Below are positions 47,701 through 60,400 of a DNA stretch of 64,000 bases, piece by piece. The DNA is taken from assembly GCA_946807835.1 (NCBI GenBank), contig OX327697.1, forward strand, positions 511,001 to 575,000, written 5' to 3'. Source of the stretch: Ailanthus altissimus (taxonomy: Eukaryota; Streptophyta; Magnoliopsida; Sapindales; Simaroubaceae). Every line of letters starts with the position of its first letter. The stretch's first letter is position 1. The notes beneath the pieces were generated by a model. It was not told the origin of the DNA and did not search any database. It saw only the letters and a program-made list of their open reading frames with translations. Both the position numbers and the translations under genes were made by a program.

Positions 47701-49033
47701 AACTAGGTTAGTGGCAAAGGGATATCATCAAACACTAGGACTAGACTATAAAGAAACTTTCAGTCCTGTTGTAAAAGTAAGTACTATAAGGGTTGTGTTA
47801 AGCCTTGGAGTCACAAAAAGGTGGAAAATAAGACAAGTAGATGTCAACAATGCATTCTTGAATAGAGACTTGACAGAAATTGTGTTTATAGAACAACCAA
47901 AAGGCTTCTTTGTACAAGGCAAAGAAACTTGGGTATGTAAACTACGAAAGTATTGTATGGACTCAAACAAGCCCCCAGGAGTTAGTATGACAAGCTTCGA
48001 AACTCTATGCTCAACTAGAAATTTTATAACACAAGATTAGATAACTCTAATTTTGTTAAGAAAATTTCTCAGCATATATTGATAGTTCTAATATATGTAG
48101 ATGATATAATCATCACAGGAGACCATACAAAAACTCAGCAACAGTTTATCAGTAAGTTGAATACAGAATTTTCCTTAAAAGAACTTGGTGAGCTGAATTT
48201 TTTTCTTAGCATCGAGGTTACAAAAACTGCAAATGGTATTCACTTATCTTAGGCCAAGTATGTCTATGATTTACTGCATTTAACACATATGATCACTGCT
48301 AAAAGCTGTGGCACTCCAATTAGTTCAGGACAAAAAATAACTAGAGATAAAGGGGAGGCGTATTCTGATGTCACTCAATATAGAAGCATTATAGGAGCTT
48401 TACAATACTTAACTTTAACTAGACCCGAAATTTCATATGCAGTGAATAAGTTAAGTCAGTATCTGGCAGCCCCTACAGTTATCCATTGGCAATGTTGTAA
48501 GTGATTGTTAAGATATCTATAAGGAACTAGAGATCACAGGCTGCTGTTCAGACCTGGAAAACAAATAGACATTGTTGCATTTACTGATGCAGATTGGGGT
48601 TGTGATGAAGATGACAGGAAATCAATAGGAGGATATTGTGTTTATCTTGCGGGTAACTTGATTTCATGGAGTTCAAAGAAGCAGAAAGTTGTCTCTCATT
48701 CCAGTACCGAGTCAGAATTTAGAGCTTTTGCTTAGGTTACAGCTGAGGCCACTTGGTTGCAATCTCTACTCTTTGAGCTTCAGCTTCCACTCATCAAAGT
48801 ACCAATTATTTGGTGTGACAATAAGAGTGCAGCTAACCCAGTCTTTCACAATTGCACGAAGCACTTGGAAACAGATTTGCACTTTGTTAAAGACAAACTG
48901 TTAGCTAAAGAAATCGATGTTTGGTATATTCCCTCAGAAGCACAAATGGCAAACATCTTCACCAAAGCTTTGCCCATCTCTCACTTTCAGTACTTAGCTT
49001 GCAAGCTCCATATGACTTCACGACACATGAGCT

Positions 49034-49043
49034 TGAGGGGGGA
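49034..49043 (+). other. Polypurine tract of copia element 3
   Basis: TTGAGGGGGGA lies immediately before the TG of the 3' LTR. It is the expected plus-strand priming site and fixes the LTR edge. Confidence 0.85.
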
Positions 49044-49386
49044 TGATAGATATATTACACAAAATAACAAACAAGATGACAGTTGTGATGCACGAGATGA
49101 AGATTGCAGTATATGCACAAGTGTGTGATGGATGCTGACGTGGATAACAGATTCCCGTAAATTAAGGATCACACTTTTTTTGCATGAGTAGATTGTTGTT
49201 CAAGTGTAGTTATTAGAGAATTTAAAATCTATGTATCTTGTAATATATAAAAAGCCTTTATACACACATTGTTAATATACAGAGAAAATCGTTAAACTTC
49301 TTCAGTGGCTCATGTGTTTGCCTTCTGAGAAAATCTCAGAACATTTTTTGGAAAATATTTCTTCTACACAAATTACTTTTCTATCT
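49044..49386 (+). repeat. 3' LTR of copia element 3
   Basis: 343 bp starting TGATAGATATATTACAC and ending TTTTCTATCT before CTTTA. It aligns along its whole length with the 5' LTR. Confidence 0.88.
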
Positions 49387-50395
49387 CTTTAGAGCCGCGC
49401 GAATCGGAGAGATAAGAAACCAGAGGTGCAAAAAAACATTTAAACCCGAAGGACTATCTTAGTTACTACATCTCGAGACCATACTGGACTCTCCTGTTAA
49501 AACAGTTACTTTAATCCTGATCGAGACCATCTCGGAACTAAGAGAACCGATCAGGTCTTCTATTTGGACTCAATCAACACCAAACTGAACCTGAAAATTT
49601 TGGATGGCACCCTCGAGTAAGTTCGGTTCCAGAAAAACTGCCCAGCCCTTATTATTTTGACAGAATATTATGTTTGAATACCAAGCTCAATGTCATTTTT
49701 GAGGAAATGGGATTAACACATTAAGGGAGAGATAACTGATTAAATAAATAATAATATGAAGCATGGTTGTAAACTTACCCCAGTATCCAGGAGTAATTTC
49801 ATACAACTGAAGAGAAAGAAGCATAAATCCTATCAAACAAGATTGAACATTTAGTCCATTGAGATTTCTCTTAGCATGACAAAGGGCTCTGCAACTTTTA
49901 ATAGAGAAAAAAAAAAAAAAGAAAGACAAAATTGAGAATGAAAGATACAAGCTTCTCTTGCAAAAGAGATCACATGAATCTAATGTACATCATCCAAGTG
50001 ACATGACCTTCATATTTATAATATATCATCACAACAATTACAGAAGCACACTCAGCTTGCTCATAGCAATAGTCCAACAAAATCTAAGTGTTTCTGTAAG
50101 GTCTGCATTTCACCAATGTTTCTACATGCACTCTTGATCACATATAAGGTGTACATTTTCAGTTGGCCAACATCAATTGAGCAGGCATGAAGACACATAT
50201 GGGCATGAGTCAGAATATGTAGGAAGTACTCTTATCAGGGAGGAAGTTGAGATGAATTAGCTGATAAAGAATGTCATGATAGGAGACACACTCAAGCCAT
50301 CTTAAAATGCAAGGTAGTTCCCACTTCAGAAGAGTTTCTCTTTCAACTTCAAATCCATCTCAAAGTTGTTGGATCCTTATTGCCTGTTGTGGATC
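49387..50395. other. Region between copia element 3 and EMB506-like gene
   Basis: It includes the pre-insertion upstream flank of the RNase H-like gene, now displaced about 5 kb, and the 3' flank of EMB506. A minus-strand exon-like segment at 49,779-49,894 is open and bounded by AG and GTAAGT, but no partner exons or known family were found. Confidence 0.4.
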
Positions 50396-52905
50396 TTACT
50401 CAACTGGTAAAATCTTCAGTAACTTGGCAAGGTCATAAGATTTGAAGTCCTTCCCATAACACAAGCTCATATCTAGAGCTGTTTTCCCATCCTGAAACAC
50501 AGCGTACCAAAGATAATCAAATTTAAATTTTACTACATGAAGAAAAGAAAAATGTTTAGCATTTACCATAATTTTGGCTTATCAACTCGTAATATAACAG
50601 TAAAAAACATGAAGAACAATATAAATCACAAGCTTGGAGCACATTTCAAGCATTGTTACAATGTTAATCAGATTTAAAGAAAAATGCATAAATATAAATA
50701 GATTTACTTCCCCAAAGAAGTCTATCACCAATTCTATTTCTAACAAGTCAATATACAAAATTCAGAAAGGGGAAAAAGTGAATCGCCATAAATTGCAGCA
50801 TTGTACTGAAACATGTAGTTCTATAACTTTACCTTTGTTTTTCTTGTCTTATCAGCACCACTGACTAACAGAACTTTTGCTATGTCTCTGTTTCTACTTT
50901 GTATGGCGATATGCAATGGAGTCCATCCTTCCTGCAAGAAAGGGATGTAAACAAGCTAAGAAATATAGCTGGATCACTGCTATATAGGGTTCACAAAAAT
51001 TAGAGTTTTAATCTTACATTATCTGCAACATTCACATCAACATTGTACTTGATTAATAACTTCACAGTCTGCATGGCACCAACTTGAACTGCATAATGAA
51101 GTGGAGTAGCACCATCCTGTTATCGCAACAAACATAAAAACCCATTGCTATTATCTAACATCCATCATTGAGGATGCTGGGATGAATTCTATAGTGGCAT
51201 AATTATTCTCACCCGATCTTTGACATGTGGGTTTGCGCCTTTTCTTAAGAGATGGCTAATTACAGCCTCTTTTTTACCAATAATTGCCTTATGAAGAGCA
51301 GTCAGACCATCCTGATTCACCATATCAACTAAGATTTAATGCTTAAGCTTAAAAAAAGAAAGAGAGGGAAAAAAAGGAAGGAAGAAAAGGAAAATCATTG
51401 GATACGTAGATGGACATACCTTGTCAACGCTATCTATATCAACCCCATTGTCAAGCAGCTTATCCATAAATGGTATTTGCATTGATAGTCCAAGAGTGTG
51501 CAGTGGCTTCCATTTTGCCTGAATAATGCAGGTACAATAACTTCATAATCGAAATTCGGTCTCTAAGTCAACCAAAAAAAGATTTAGTCTGATACCTTCT
51601 AAGACTACTCTAACAAGAATAGAGGTTTGTAAGTTAAAAAAAAAAAGAATTAGCCTAAGTATTCACAATTTACAGTTGAAATTTTTCCCAGATCAGGAAA
51701 GGCATTCTGTTGCAAAATTGCTATTTCTTCTGGTTCCAAAAGCTGTTCAACCTCTGCAATGAATAAAGAACATTCATATAAATAAACTTGACATTTACCA
51801 AAAAGCAAAGAGAATGCAAAATCATAAACACTAATAGAAGAAAAACATGTCTTATGACTATATTAAGGAATAAATACAATAACGCACCATCAACTGAAAA
51901 CAAATTCAAACATATGCAGCAGAAAAAACACCACAGTGACAAGTGATTCATTTACTTGATGTTTACGTCTTAATTTGGACATTAAACCAGTAGAGCAACG
52001 AAACATAAGCATGAGCTCTGACATTCATAAAGCAATGCTGTTATTAACTGCATTAACATCTTCCACATTATGATTAATCAACTGATTCTCCATGTTATTA
52101 AAACAAGTAAATGGTTCAAACTTTCACACTACTTACCTAACTGGGAAGGAAAATTATATATAAGCTTTTTTCACTCTTTGCACATCAATCAAGCATTAGA
52201 AACTAACGTCCATGAATTTGCCAGGAAACACTAACCTATCTAATCCAATACCCAATTTCCCCATCTCCTTCCTTCTAGCTACAAGCATATCCAACACTTA
52301 TTTCCCAAAACCCAATGGAAGCTGAATCAACTCTATAGAATTAAAAACACCCACTATCATTTAAACAATGAACATGAAATCCCAGAACTACAAGAGATGC
52401 CAAACTGTAACAAGCATGACAATTTTTTTAAAGGAGAAACAACAATACCTTTCACAAGATCCTCTTCATACTTTTTTGTTGCAATAAACTTATCCCCACT
52501 TACAGTAGCAGCAGCACCAACACCACTTCCTTCATTCTCCCAATCACTCTCAAAATCCAAGTCATTTTCTTCCACTTGCTCATCATCATCATCATCATAC
52601 TCACTTCCACTCCCATCATCCGGGTCCTCCCAAACCCCCATCCGGGTTTGCAACAAACCCTCTTGCTTTGACTTCACTGCCCGAGTCCTCACTTTCATCA
52701 AGTGCTTGTCACTCACGGACAACCCAACACTTCCTTTTCTAGAAAAAACCAAAACTTTGCTCATTTCAGTGCCAACAGAACTCAAACTTGGAGCAAGCAG
52801 AGGAACAATAGTTGGTACCCCACGTAGATTATAGCTCTTTAAAGAAAAAGTTGTCATCTTGTTCCCACTCCAACTCTTCAGCTGTTCAATATAAGAACAA
52901 CACAT
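50396..52905 (-). CDS. EMB506: EMB506-like chloroplast ankyrin-repeat protein
   Basis: Chloroplast ankyrin protein; in Arabidopsis EMB506 is needed for embryo and plastid development and interacts with AKRP. Exons: 52449-52905, 51674-51753, 51420-51518, 51213-51311, 51018-51116, 50833-50931, 50396-50491. They sum to 1,029 nt, 342 residues plus stop, with no frame break. A second ATG at 52,857 would give 326 residues and a more typical transit peptide start (MTTFSLKS), so the true start is open. An acidic stretch follows ([29 protein letters not shown]), then [15 protein letters not shown]. Ankyrin repeats: [44 protein letters not shown] and [10 protein letters not shown]. Exons 3-6 are each exactly 99 nt, one 33-residue repeat per exon. 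Confidence 0.95.
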
Positions 52906-54482
52906 TCATTTTCAGTAAAATACAAACTCCAACAATTAAGTATAATGGAAAATTTAATTGTAATGAAGGCTATTTCTTATAAAGATAACTCATTTCCAGC
53001 ACAAGAAGGTGCAGCAAAAAAAAGAAAAATGAAACCCAAAAATGCTAAGAATTATTACCAAAGCCTTAACGGTTAACACCAAATGAAGATAATAAGGGAT
53101 TTCTTTTAATTTGTTTGTTCCTTTGAATGTGTTGATGAAATGATACAGTAGAAAAAATCAAGTCGCAATTGTCTCAGAGGATGAAATGTCTTTTTCAGTA
53201 ATTTTGTTCAAAATAAAATTATAATTAAAATTTGATTAATAATTGGGGGCTTCAAAAGAAAAAACTGGGGTCTAATTAGTACTAATAATGTTTTTGTTTA
53301 AAAGCCCAAATTTATTTATCTAAAATAAAGCGGGCTTTATGTGTTTTGGGCCTCTTTCCACTTGTCCATTAACAATTTGCCACAGGCCTAGATATGATAT
53401 TTTCTTGGCAAATGATTATTATTATTGCGCTTTTAAATTTGAATAATTAACAAATTTTATGTATTATGTTCTCATTAATTATATAATTTTTATTTAAATT
53501 TAATACTTTGCATTTAACACACTCAAATGCTACTATGCAAATAATTTTATTAAATAATACTATATATCTCAAATTTATATTTTAAATAATAATGTGTGAA
53601 ATAATCAAAAAAGATAATTAATAATTTTAAAATTTATATTATTTAACTATTTAATAATTATTTAACACATTATTATTTAAAATGTATAGTATTTCTCAAC
53701 CTTATTCCATCCAATTATACATAAAATGAATTCATAATTAATAAACTGACTTAATAGTTAGATTATAGATTATATTTTTTCTGAGCAAACTTACCAATTC
53801 TCAAATTCTAAAACTGACCCCGCCCACGAATTTTTTCGGATTGTGAGATCCTTGTTTGTTCATTAGTTTTCAACTCTTCTCTTCATCGTGGGGTAAAGCA
53901 GTTTGGTAACTCGCAAAGGCTTATAACCTTGAGGTTAATTAGTAAAAAAAGGTATTAAACAAAGAAATTGATTCTAAAAGCTAACTAGGGTTCTTACAAT
54001 TTTGTTGTTCAAATTCAAACCATCTACATTTTGTGTTTTATTGTTATGTTGGTACAAGTAGGAATCATATCAAAAAAATTTTAAATGGGTGGATGGGGAA
54101 TGAGGAGAATTGCAAATGGGTGGAAGAAACGGTTCCCATCTATAAAGGAAAGAAAAAGAAAAATTAAAATAAAACGAAACTTATCTTTACAAAAATATCA
54201 TTATCATACAATCCTATTTACAGAATAATGACTCAAATGCTGTTCATATAACTTGACAAGTATGCTACATTCCTCAACTGTAACCACCCTTTTCAGATGA
54301 TGGTGCATGAAGGGTTTGCCACTCAGAAGTCATTCTGGGATTTTGATTGCTTCAAAGAGTCTGCAGTATCAGTAGTTCTTAATAATATGGGTATGATGAG
54401 AGGAAGAGAGATGCAGTTTTCAACTATGGAAAAATTAATCTACCTTCGAGTGGGGCAGCCCAAGGGAGATGAAAAGGAAAAT
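52906..54482. other. Intergenic region between EMB506-like and SIN3-like genes
   Basis: The EMB506 upstream flank is followed by AT-rich DNA with a MITE-like element (53,556-53,693) and the probable 3' untranslated region of the SIN3-like gene. No other gene is seen. Confidence 0.45.
53556..53693. repeat. MITE-like palindromic element, copy 3
   Basis: Inverted ends AATACTATA and TATAGTATT, with arms rich in TTTAAATAATAATGTG and its complement. The internal arms resemble the copies at 1,141 and 32,465, but the termini differ, so it is a related subfamily or chance AT-rich similarity. No target duplication could be fixed. Confidence 0.45.
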
Positions 54483-57400
54483 TTATGCAGCTGACAAGAA
54501 TCTGTTAAACCGCTCCATTCTTGCCTGGTTACAGCGTGAAGGTCTTGCCCTGGATGAAGTTCTTCCTTTCTTACGATAGAAGAGATCTTCTGTATCCAAA
54601 ACATAAGTGATCTGCAGCAAAATACACTGATCAGAAAAGAAAAAAAAAGAGATGGCAAATTGCGAAGGGGTAGAATGGTGTTAATAAAAAACAGAAGAGA
54701 TGCAATCATTAAAAATATAGCAATCTAAATGCCCAAGAAGCAAAGGTGAAGGGAAATTCAAATAGAGAAAATATGTAATAGCAGGATACCTTGTACGAGT
54801 TGCATGCAATCCTACACTCCAGACCATTAACCAATTGAGCACCCTCCATGGCCATGCATATAGCAGAAAGTTCATCAAGGCCTAAATATTTTCGCTTGTT
54901 TCTGCAAGTACAAATATAGAATCACATCAGATATTACTTAATTGATGAATTTCAAAATCTTTCTATGGTACTATGGTTTCAAGCAACAAAAAAATTCTAT
55001 AATAATCTATAACAGAATTTTTGAAATATCAAAGACTTGGGAAAGAGAATCTTAACCTTTATCTGCCCCTCTAAGCAATTAAAGAACTACTTAATCTAAA
55101 CTGTAAAGTTAATACCTCTGCAGAGCAATGCCATGGGGCTCCTTCTTGCCAGAGAAGGCAGACAGAAAGTCATTGAGCAGATACAATGCAAAATTAGGAT
55201 CCATGGAGACTGCAAAAGCCTCCGGCTTTTCAATAACATTGTCCATAAGCTGAATAGACATGCGAAATGGGGAAGATGACTGCAACAAAAACCAAAAAAG
55301 AACGATAAGTGATCATGTAAAAAAGTGCAATAGTAAGATGGACAATGAAGTTGAAAACCACAGGCAAGCAGTGGCAGTGTTGTAGAGCGTCTGTTGGTGA
55401 GCGTGTGTAAGTATGTACAAAGCAAGAAAGAAAAGGAGAGAGAGGGGGAAGAAAAAAGAAAAGTGCAAGTGACTCAACAAATTCCATCCGATAAATATTC
55501 TCTTCATGGAGGAGGACACGGGCATTTTCATAATACACTGAATCAATTTGCTGCCTGGGTTTCCGAGATTTTTCATATTCGTATAACAGAAGAAGTTTAT
55601 TATCCATCTCATCGGCTGCAACAGTTTGAAGCTGCAGCAAGAACTACAATTCAGAACCTTCATAGGAAGAAAGAGGTAAACATAAAGAAACTATTAAATA
55701 AAATTACTTCTAAAAGAGTAAGCAAACCTGTTTACATAATCTATACAGTAACTTGTCCAAGGTAAATAAAACATATGATTGATTTCCTATAATAGCTCGA
55801 CATTCATCCTCAAACTTAGCATTATCAGCAGATCCATCAAGCAAATTGTACAGAGCAGTCATAAATCTGCGCAGCATACAGATAATAGTAAATCCAAAAT
55901 TAAAAGGCAAGGGAGACTAGTAATTTTATGAGAACGTGAAATGTGAGTTGACTCACCTGCCATAGAGATCTGGGCAACTAGCATCCTTAGAAGATTTCCA
56001 CTTTGCTTCAGCACCTGTTGTGTTGATTTTTGCTGATTGCATTCGGTCATATAGAATCTGGAAATTTCAAAGAAAATAGTTAGAAAAGTATAAATGATTA
56101 AATAACATTTAAAAACATCCACAACATGAGTTTCTTACTTGCTGAAGCCTGAAAAGCACATAAAAATCATCGTTTCCATAAAAAACTTGAGAATCTTTCT
56201 TTTGTTCATGAAGTGAAGTTGCTGGCACATACTTCGCAAGAGGCTTAACAGGCAAAAGAAAACGTTCTGATGGTGGCAATGACATGCCGTCTCCACCCAC
56301 AAAGTGGTGATCAGTCATTCCATCCGCTTCACCTTCACTCTCAGCCTTGCCATCAATTTCATCACGTTCTGCATCTTCCTCCTCTTCATGCTCCTCGTGG
56401 GAGCACTCATCTCCTGCAGACTCACTACCTGATGCATCATCACCAGCCTCAGAACCATTTTCACTGTCCTCGTCATCAGCATCTGCATCATTTTCTCCTC
56501 CAACATCCTGGCGATGTAATCCATCTTCAATTTTAGACTGATATTGCCTGCTTTCAACACCATGTTTTGCCTTGGGCAAACTCTTTAGACCAGCATCTCC
56601 ATAAACACCGAAATTGTCTTCCTCAAAATCACCATTGGGCGATAACTCACCCTCTTCTTTTTCAATTTTAGAGGGCCCAACGGATTCTTCATGATAATTA
56701 TTACCTTTAGCACCATCTCCTAGCACTCCATTTTCCACTAAAGCTGGTTTTGCGAGATCAGCACCCTGTATCACATATACTAACAATTCAGTATCAAAAA
56801 TCAAGAAGAAATGACTCCTTTCGTCCCTGCTGGTAGGTATCAGCTAGGATCTCAAAATTGCCCAAATTGTAAAATCATACCTCTGATGGAGGTACTGCAT
56901 CAACACTAGAGTTGGCTTTATGGTCCTCATTGGAAGCATCACAAGGTCTCGCAGAAACTGCACCAGACCATTAAAATTGAAAATAATCTCAACATAGCAG
57001 CACAATTTGAGTTGTATACATGTATATTGTAACGTTAAGAAATAAAAAACACAATTAATATCCAATAAAAAAATAAGAACCAAAGATTGCTACTTACGGA
57101 CCTAACATTCCATCAATGCCATTTTTGCCATGACTGTTTTCAGCAGCAATTGCATGTGATACGTTGGAATTTGCAACTCGTTCACCAGGAGCAACTTGTA
57201 TGCTAAATCCAGATCTTTTATCAGTGCTATCTATATTTTTCTGTTCCTTTTCTAGTTGAAGAGGACTACAGGTCGGATCATCCCTACAGACACGATCTAA
57301 GTTCAGAACATTTTCTTCGGTTACAGTATCCCCATTTGCCATAGTCCTGCATAAATTATCTAATTTTGCTGAAGTGTTTTCATCTCCATTGCCAGAAGAC

Positions 57401-60400
57401 TTTGGTTGTCTAGAATTCACTACCATACCATCAGCCCGAGGACTTCCGTCACTTTCTACTACACTTGATGCACTGTTATTTTTGGCAGGATGCCTAGCTT
57501 TTCCCACATCTTCAGCACCATCCACACCACCAGGCCGAGAACGAACACGAAGCATTGGCTCTAAGAAGGTAGTCCAAAGCTTCATAGCTTTATTCAACTG
57601 TTCTTTGGTTGAGCACATCTCTTCACAAGAATACTGAACAAGTTTATACAAATCTTCATGAATACTGATATCAGAATATTCATGTTCCAGGTGTGGAGTT
57701 ACAGGTTGTCTATGACCAGCAGCAATAGCAAAAAGAACATCATCCTCTGTCTGCTTATTCTCTTTCAACTCCCTAATTTCAGCCACCAAAGCTGCAAATC
57801 ATACAAGAACTTAGAGAAAAGAGCAACATATCAAAACAACACATAAGAGCGCATAAAGCATCCTCAGCATGCAACATCTCAAACACACAATAATACTCTT
57901 TTTAACTCAACTCTCCTGAAGTACCATTATTCACATCAAGGCCTATCAAATATAGATGCTTGCTTTGTCAGAGTTATATTATTTACAGCCAATAGAAAAT
58001 GTGATATAAAATTTCAACTTACATTTTGTGCTCAGGTTCTTCGAATCTTGTTGCTTAAAGTAGAAGCTGCGATGATCAAGCGATTTGTAATGGTTTTTAG
58101 CATATATTTCAGCCCAAACCTTGTTAAAATCTGAACGACACCTGTTCCACTCTTCTTGTTTCTGCTTCAAGCGAGTCAAGATAACGGGTAGTGCAAGAGC
58201 TGGATTTTTACACAAAATGTCCATCACATCAAGACCATGATCACCATACAAACGCTCAATGCACCTCAGATTTAAAGCTGCAATGTAAGTTAAAGAAATG
58301 AGGAGTAGAACCAAGAAAAGAAATCAAAATTACAGCAGCAGGAAATAAAATATAATTCCTAAATCAGACATATATACAAACCAGTAAAGTGGTCTTTTAG
58401 ATGGAAGGGGGTCTCAAGATTGATTTTATTTTCATTGATGCTATTCAATAATTCTTCTGCACGCTTAGAGGTTGAGCTCACAGATTCTAACAGCATGTCC
58501 AGCTCAAACCTAAAATCACAAGATGTTCATGATCAGTTGCCAGAAAATCACAAAAAATCACGATTATCCAGCTCCATTCCAAAGCAAGGGAATAGTAACA
58601 ACTCCAGAGGGCAAAATTCATTATATAAATATATTAACCCCCACAAGAGCAACAGATACAAAAGTTGAGAGCCAAGATAAATAGATACCAAAAGTCCAAG
58701 CCTATATTGCAGTCTATACCTATCATCTTCACATCTGAACAAACTCTCTTCATACTGATTTCTACGCATATGTTTAAAGGAGTAGTCCTCACTTCCGGAA
58801 GTCACAGAAACCCAGTGGTCATTTAGCACTTGAGCCCCAAGTTCCGATCTCTGGCTTGCTGAAGGTATTGGATACTACAAAATAACAAGCACCAAAATCC
58901 ACATCAGTATTGAACAAAATAAAAATCCGCACATAAGCAACAGATAATCAAACATCCCTACATCTGCTGGAAGAAGCCGATAGCTGGGTGTACAACGTTC
59001 ACAATTAGAAAGGTCAAGCTCTTGAATGGATTTTGCATAGTACTTCTCCTTGTATCTCTCTTTTTCCTTAGCTCCTTCCATTTCACGCTTCTGTTCTCTA
59101 TCTCTGTCCTCTATCTTCACAGATCTGGATACATGTCCATCACTGCATAGTGATTCTACAATTAAAGAAAAAAAAAATAAAGAAACATCAGAACACAATA
59201 TAACAGCGAGGCAGTCAATTAGGTGTCATCAAGCAGCTTAATACCTGTAAGTTAATCAAAATAAATAAATAAATAAAAACAAATAAATTACATACTTTTA
59301 CTCATGACACCAGCAAGGAACCCATCTGCAAGAAAGATCTTGATAATAAACACCTTCATAATAAAAAAACCACGAGAAAGCAACTGAACCAAAAGATAGT
59401 TTTCAACAGTTACCGATATTCTCACAACGCTCAAAGAAATGATTGAACTCATCCATAAGATCTGGATACTTTCCAAGTAAATCAGTGACCTAAAAGTAAA
59501 GGACATGGAGTTAACATAAAATAATAGAAGGAACAGGCATCTCATAGAGTATAATTCGTCCCTCAAAATTCTTCTCTTCGATAAAATAAAACCAATAGAG
59601 TTAACAGTCCACAGAAAATTACAGATTGCCAATCCCTCACAGAAATCAAAATGAGATTCCAACTTATAACATTTAACATGGTTAAATTAACATATCCCAA
59701 ACGGGAAAAACTGTGAAAAAGCAGATGCTCAAATATATGCCCACAAAGCCTCCTTGAAGACGAATAGATTATCTTGCATGACTTTAAAATGCTCAACTAA
59801 CTGCCAGAGACAGCATACCACATACCAAATTTTGTAAATCATTCCTTTTGATGATTCCATTGCTGTAAATATTTAGACACTTCAAGAATGCCTGGTAATC
59901 AGCTGAACACAACTTCTCCTTAACTTTATCGCAGAAAATGAGCCCTTCATTGCACACGCCTGGCACAGTAATTGAGAAACCTTAGAACCTAAAAGAAACT
60001 AACATCTGAAAGGCAACCTTATCAAAAAGATAACATAAAGTCGCAGACTTTAGAACTCAACAAGACTGATTCACACAGGCATGCTATGTATCACCATAAG
60101 AAGCCACATAAAAAAGCACAAGTCTTTTTCCTTGGATTACAAATTTGGGCTCATGGAAGAGACCCTGATCCCCTTGCCTAAAATATACATTCTCACAAAA
60201 CATATAAGAATTAATAGGAGTTGACTTCGTTAATAACATCAAGATTTGACTTATGATTGACTAGCAAACCAAGTATCAATATCCCCACACGCACACAATT
60301 AAAAATAACAGAAAAAGCAGATGTAGTTCATATCTTTAGGACTAGTTTTACTATTGCACAGAAAGGTAAATTATCATAAAAGAAAGAAAAGGATCAAACT

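Larger units (their letters stand above)
44582..49128 (+). pseudogene. Copia element 3 gag-pol, inactivated
   Basis: Gag begins at ATG 44,582 (MTNAYSLNINN). It is thrown out of frame by a 52-bp tandem duplication at 44,695-44,798, and stops follow. The zinc knuckle CQICYKARHCALKC (CX2CX4HX4C) lies near 45,550. The protease is WYMDSGATHHVTNN (45,699-45,740), with an intact DSG. Integrase has RFGHPNLNVL, CHTCQLGKHHHL, HSDVWGPA and QTDSGGEY. RT has RQVDVNNAFLNRDL and an intact YVDDIIITGD box (about 48,095). RNase H ends with QMANIFTKALP and CKLHMT. Stop codons interrupt integrase, RT and RNase H. The final frame runs over the polypurine tract into the 3' LTR (stop 49,126-49,128). Confidence 0.9.
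44222..49386 (+). mobile_element. Ale/Retrofit-like Ty1-copia retrotransposon, degenerate
   Basis: About 5.17 kb, with LTRs of 342-343 bp, a primer site, gag, protease, integrase, RT, RNase H and a polypurine tract. Short LTRs and the RNase H signatures (ADWGCDEDDRKSIGGYCVYL, SWSSKKQKVVSHSSTESEF, IIWCDNKSA) fit the Ale/Retrofit lineage. Candidate duplications are CTTTG (44,217-44,221) and CTTTA (49,387-49,391). My hand alignment of the two LTRs gives about 39 differences in 342 bp (about 11%), so it is an old insertion. It lies 207 bp upstream of the RNase H-like start codon, in opposite orientation. Confidence 0.92.

Noticed and set aside
49516..49555. Short inverted repeat CCTGATCG...CGATCAGG
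   Set aside because: Only 8 bp is perfect. It could be a transposon end or a chance palindrome, and no partner end or target duplication was found.
56270..56541. His/Pro- and Ser-rich plus-strand frames
   Set aside because: They are antisense to the acidic exon 16 of the SIN3-like gene.
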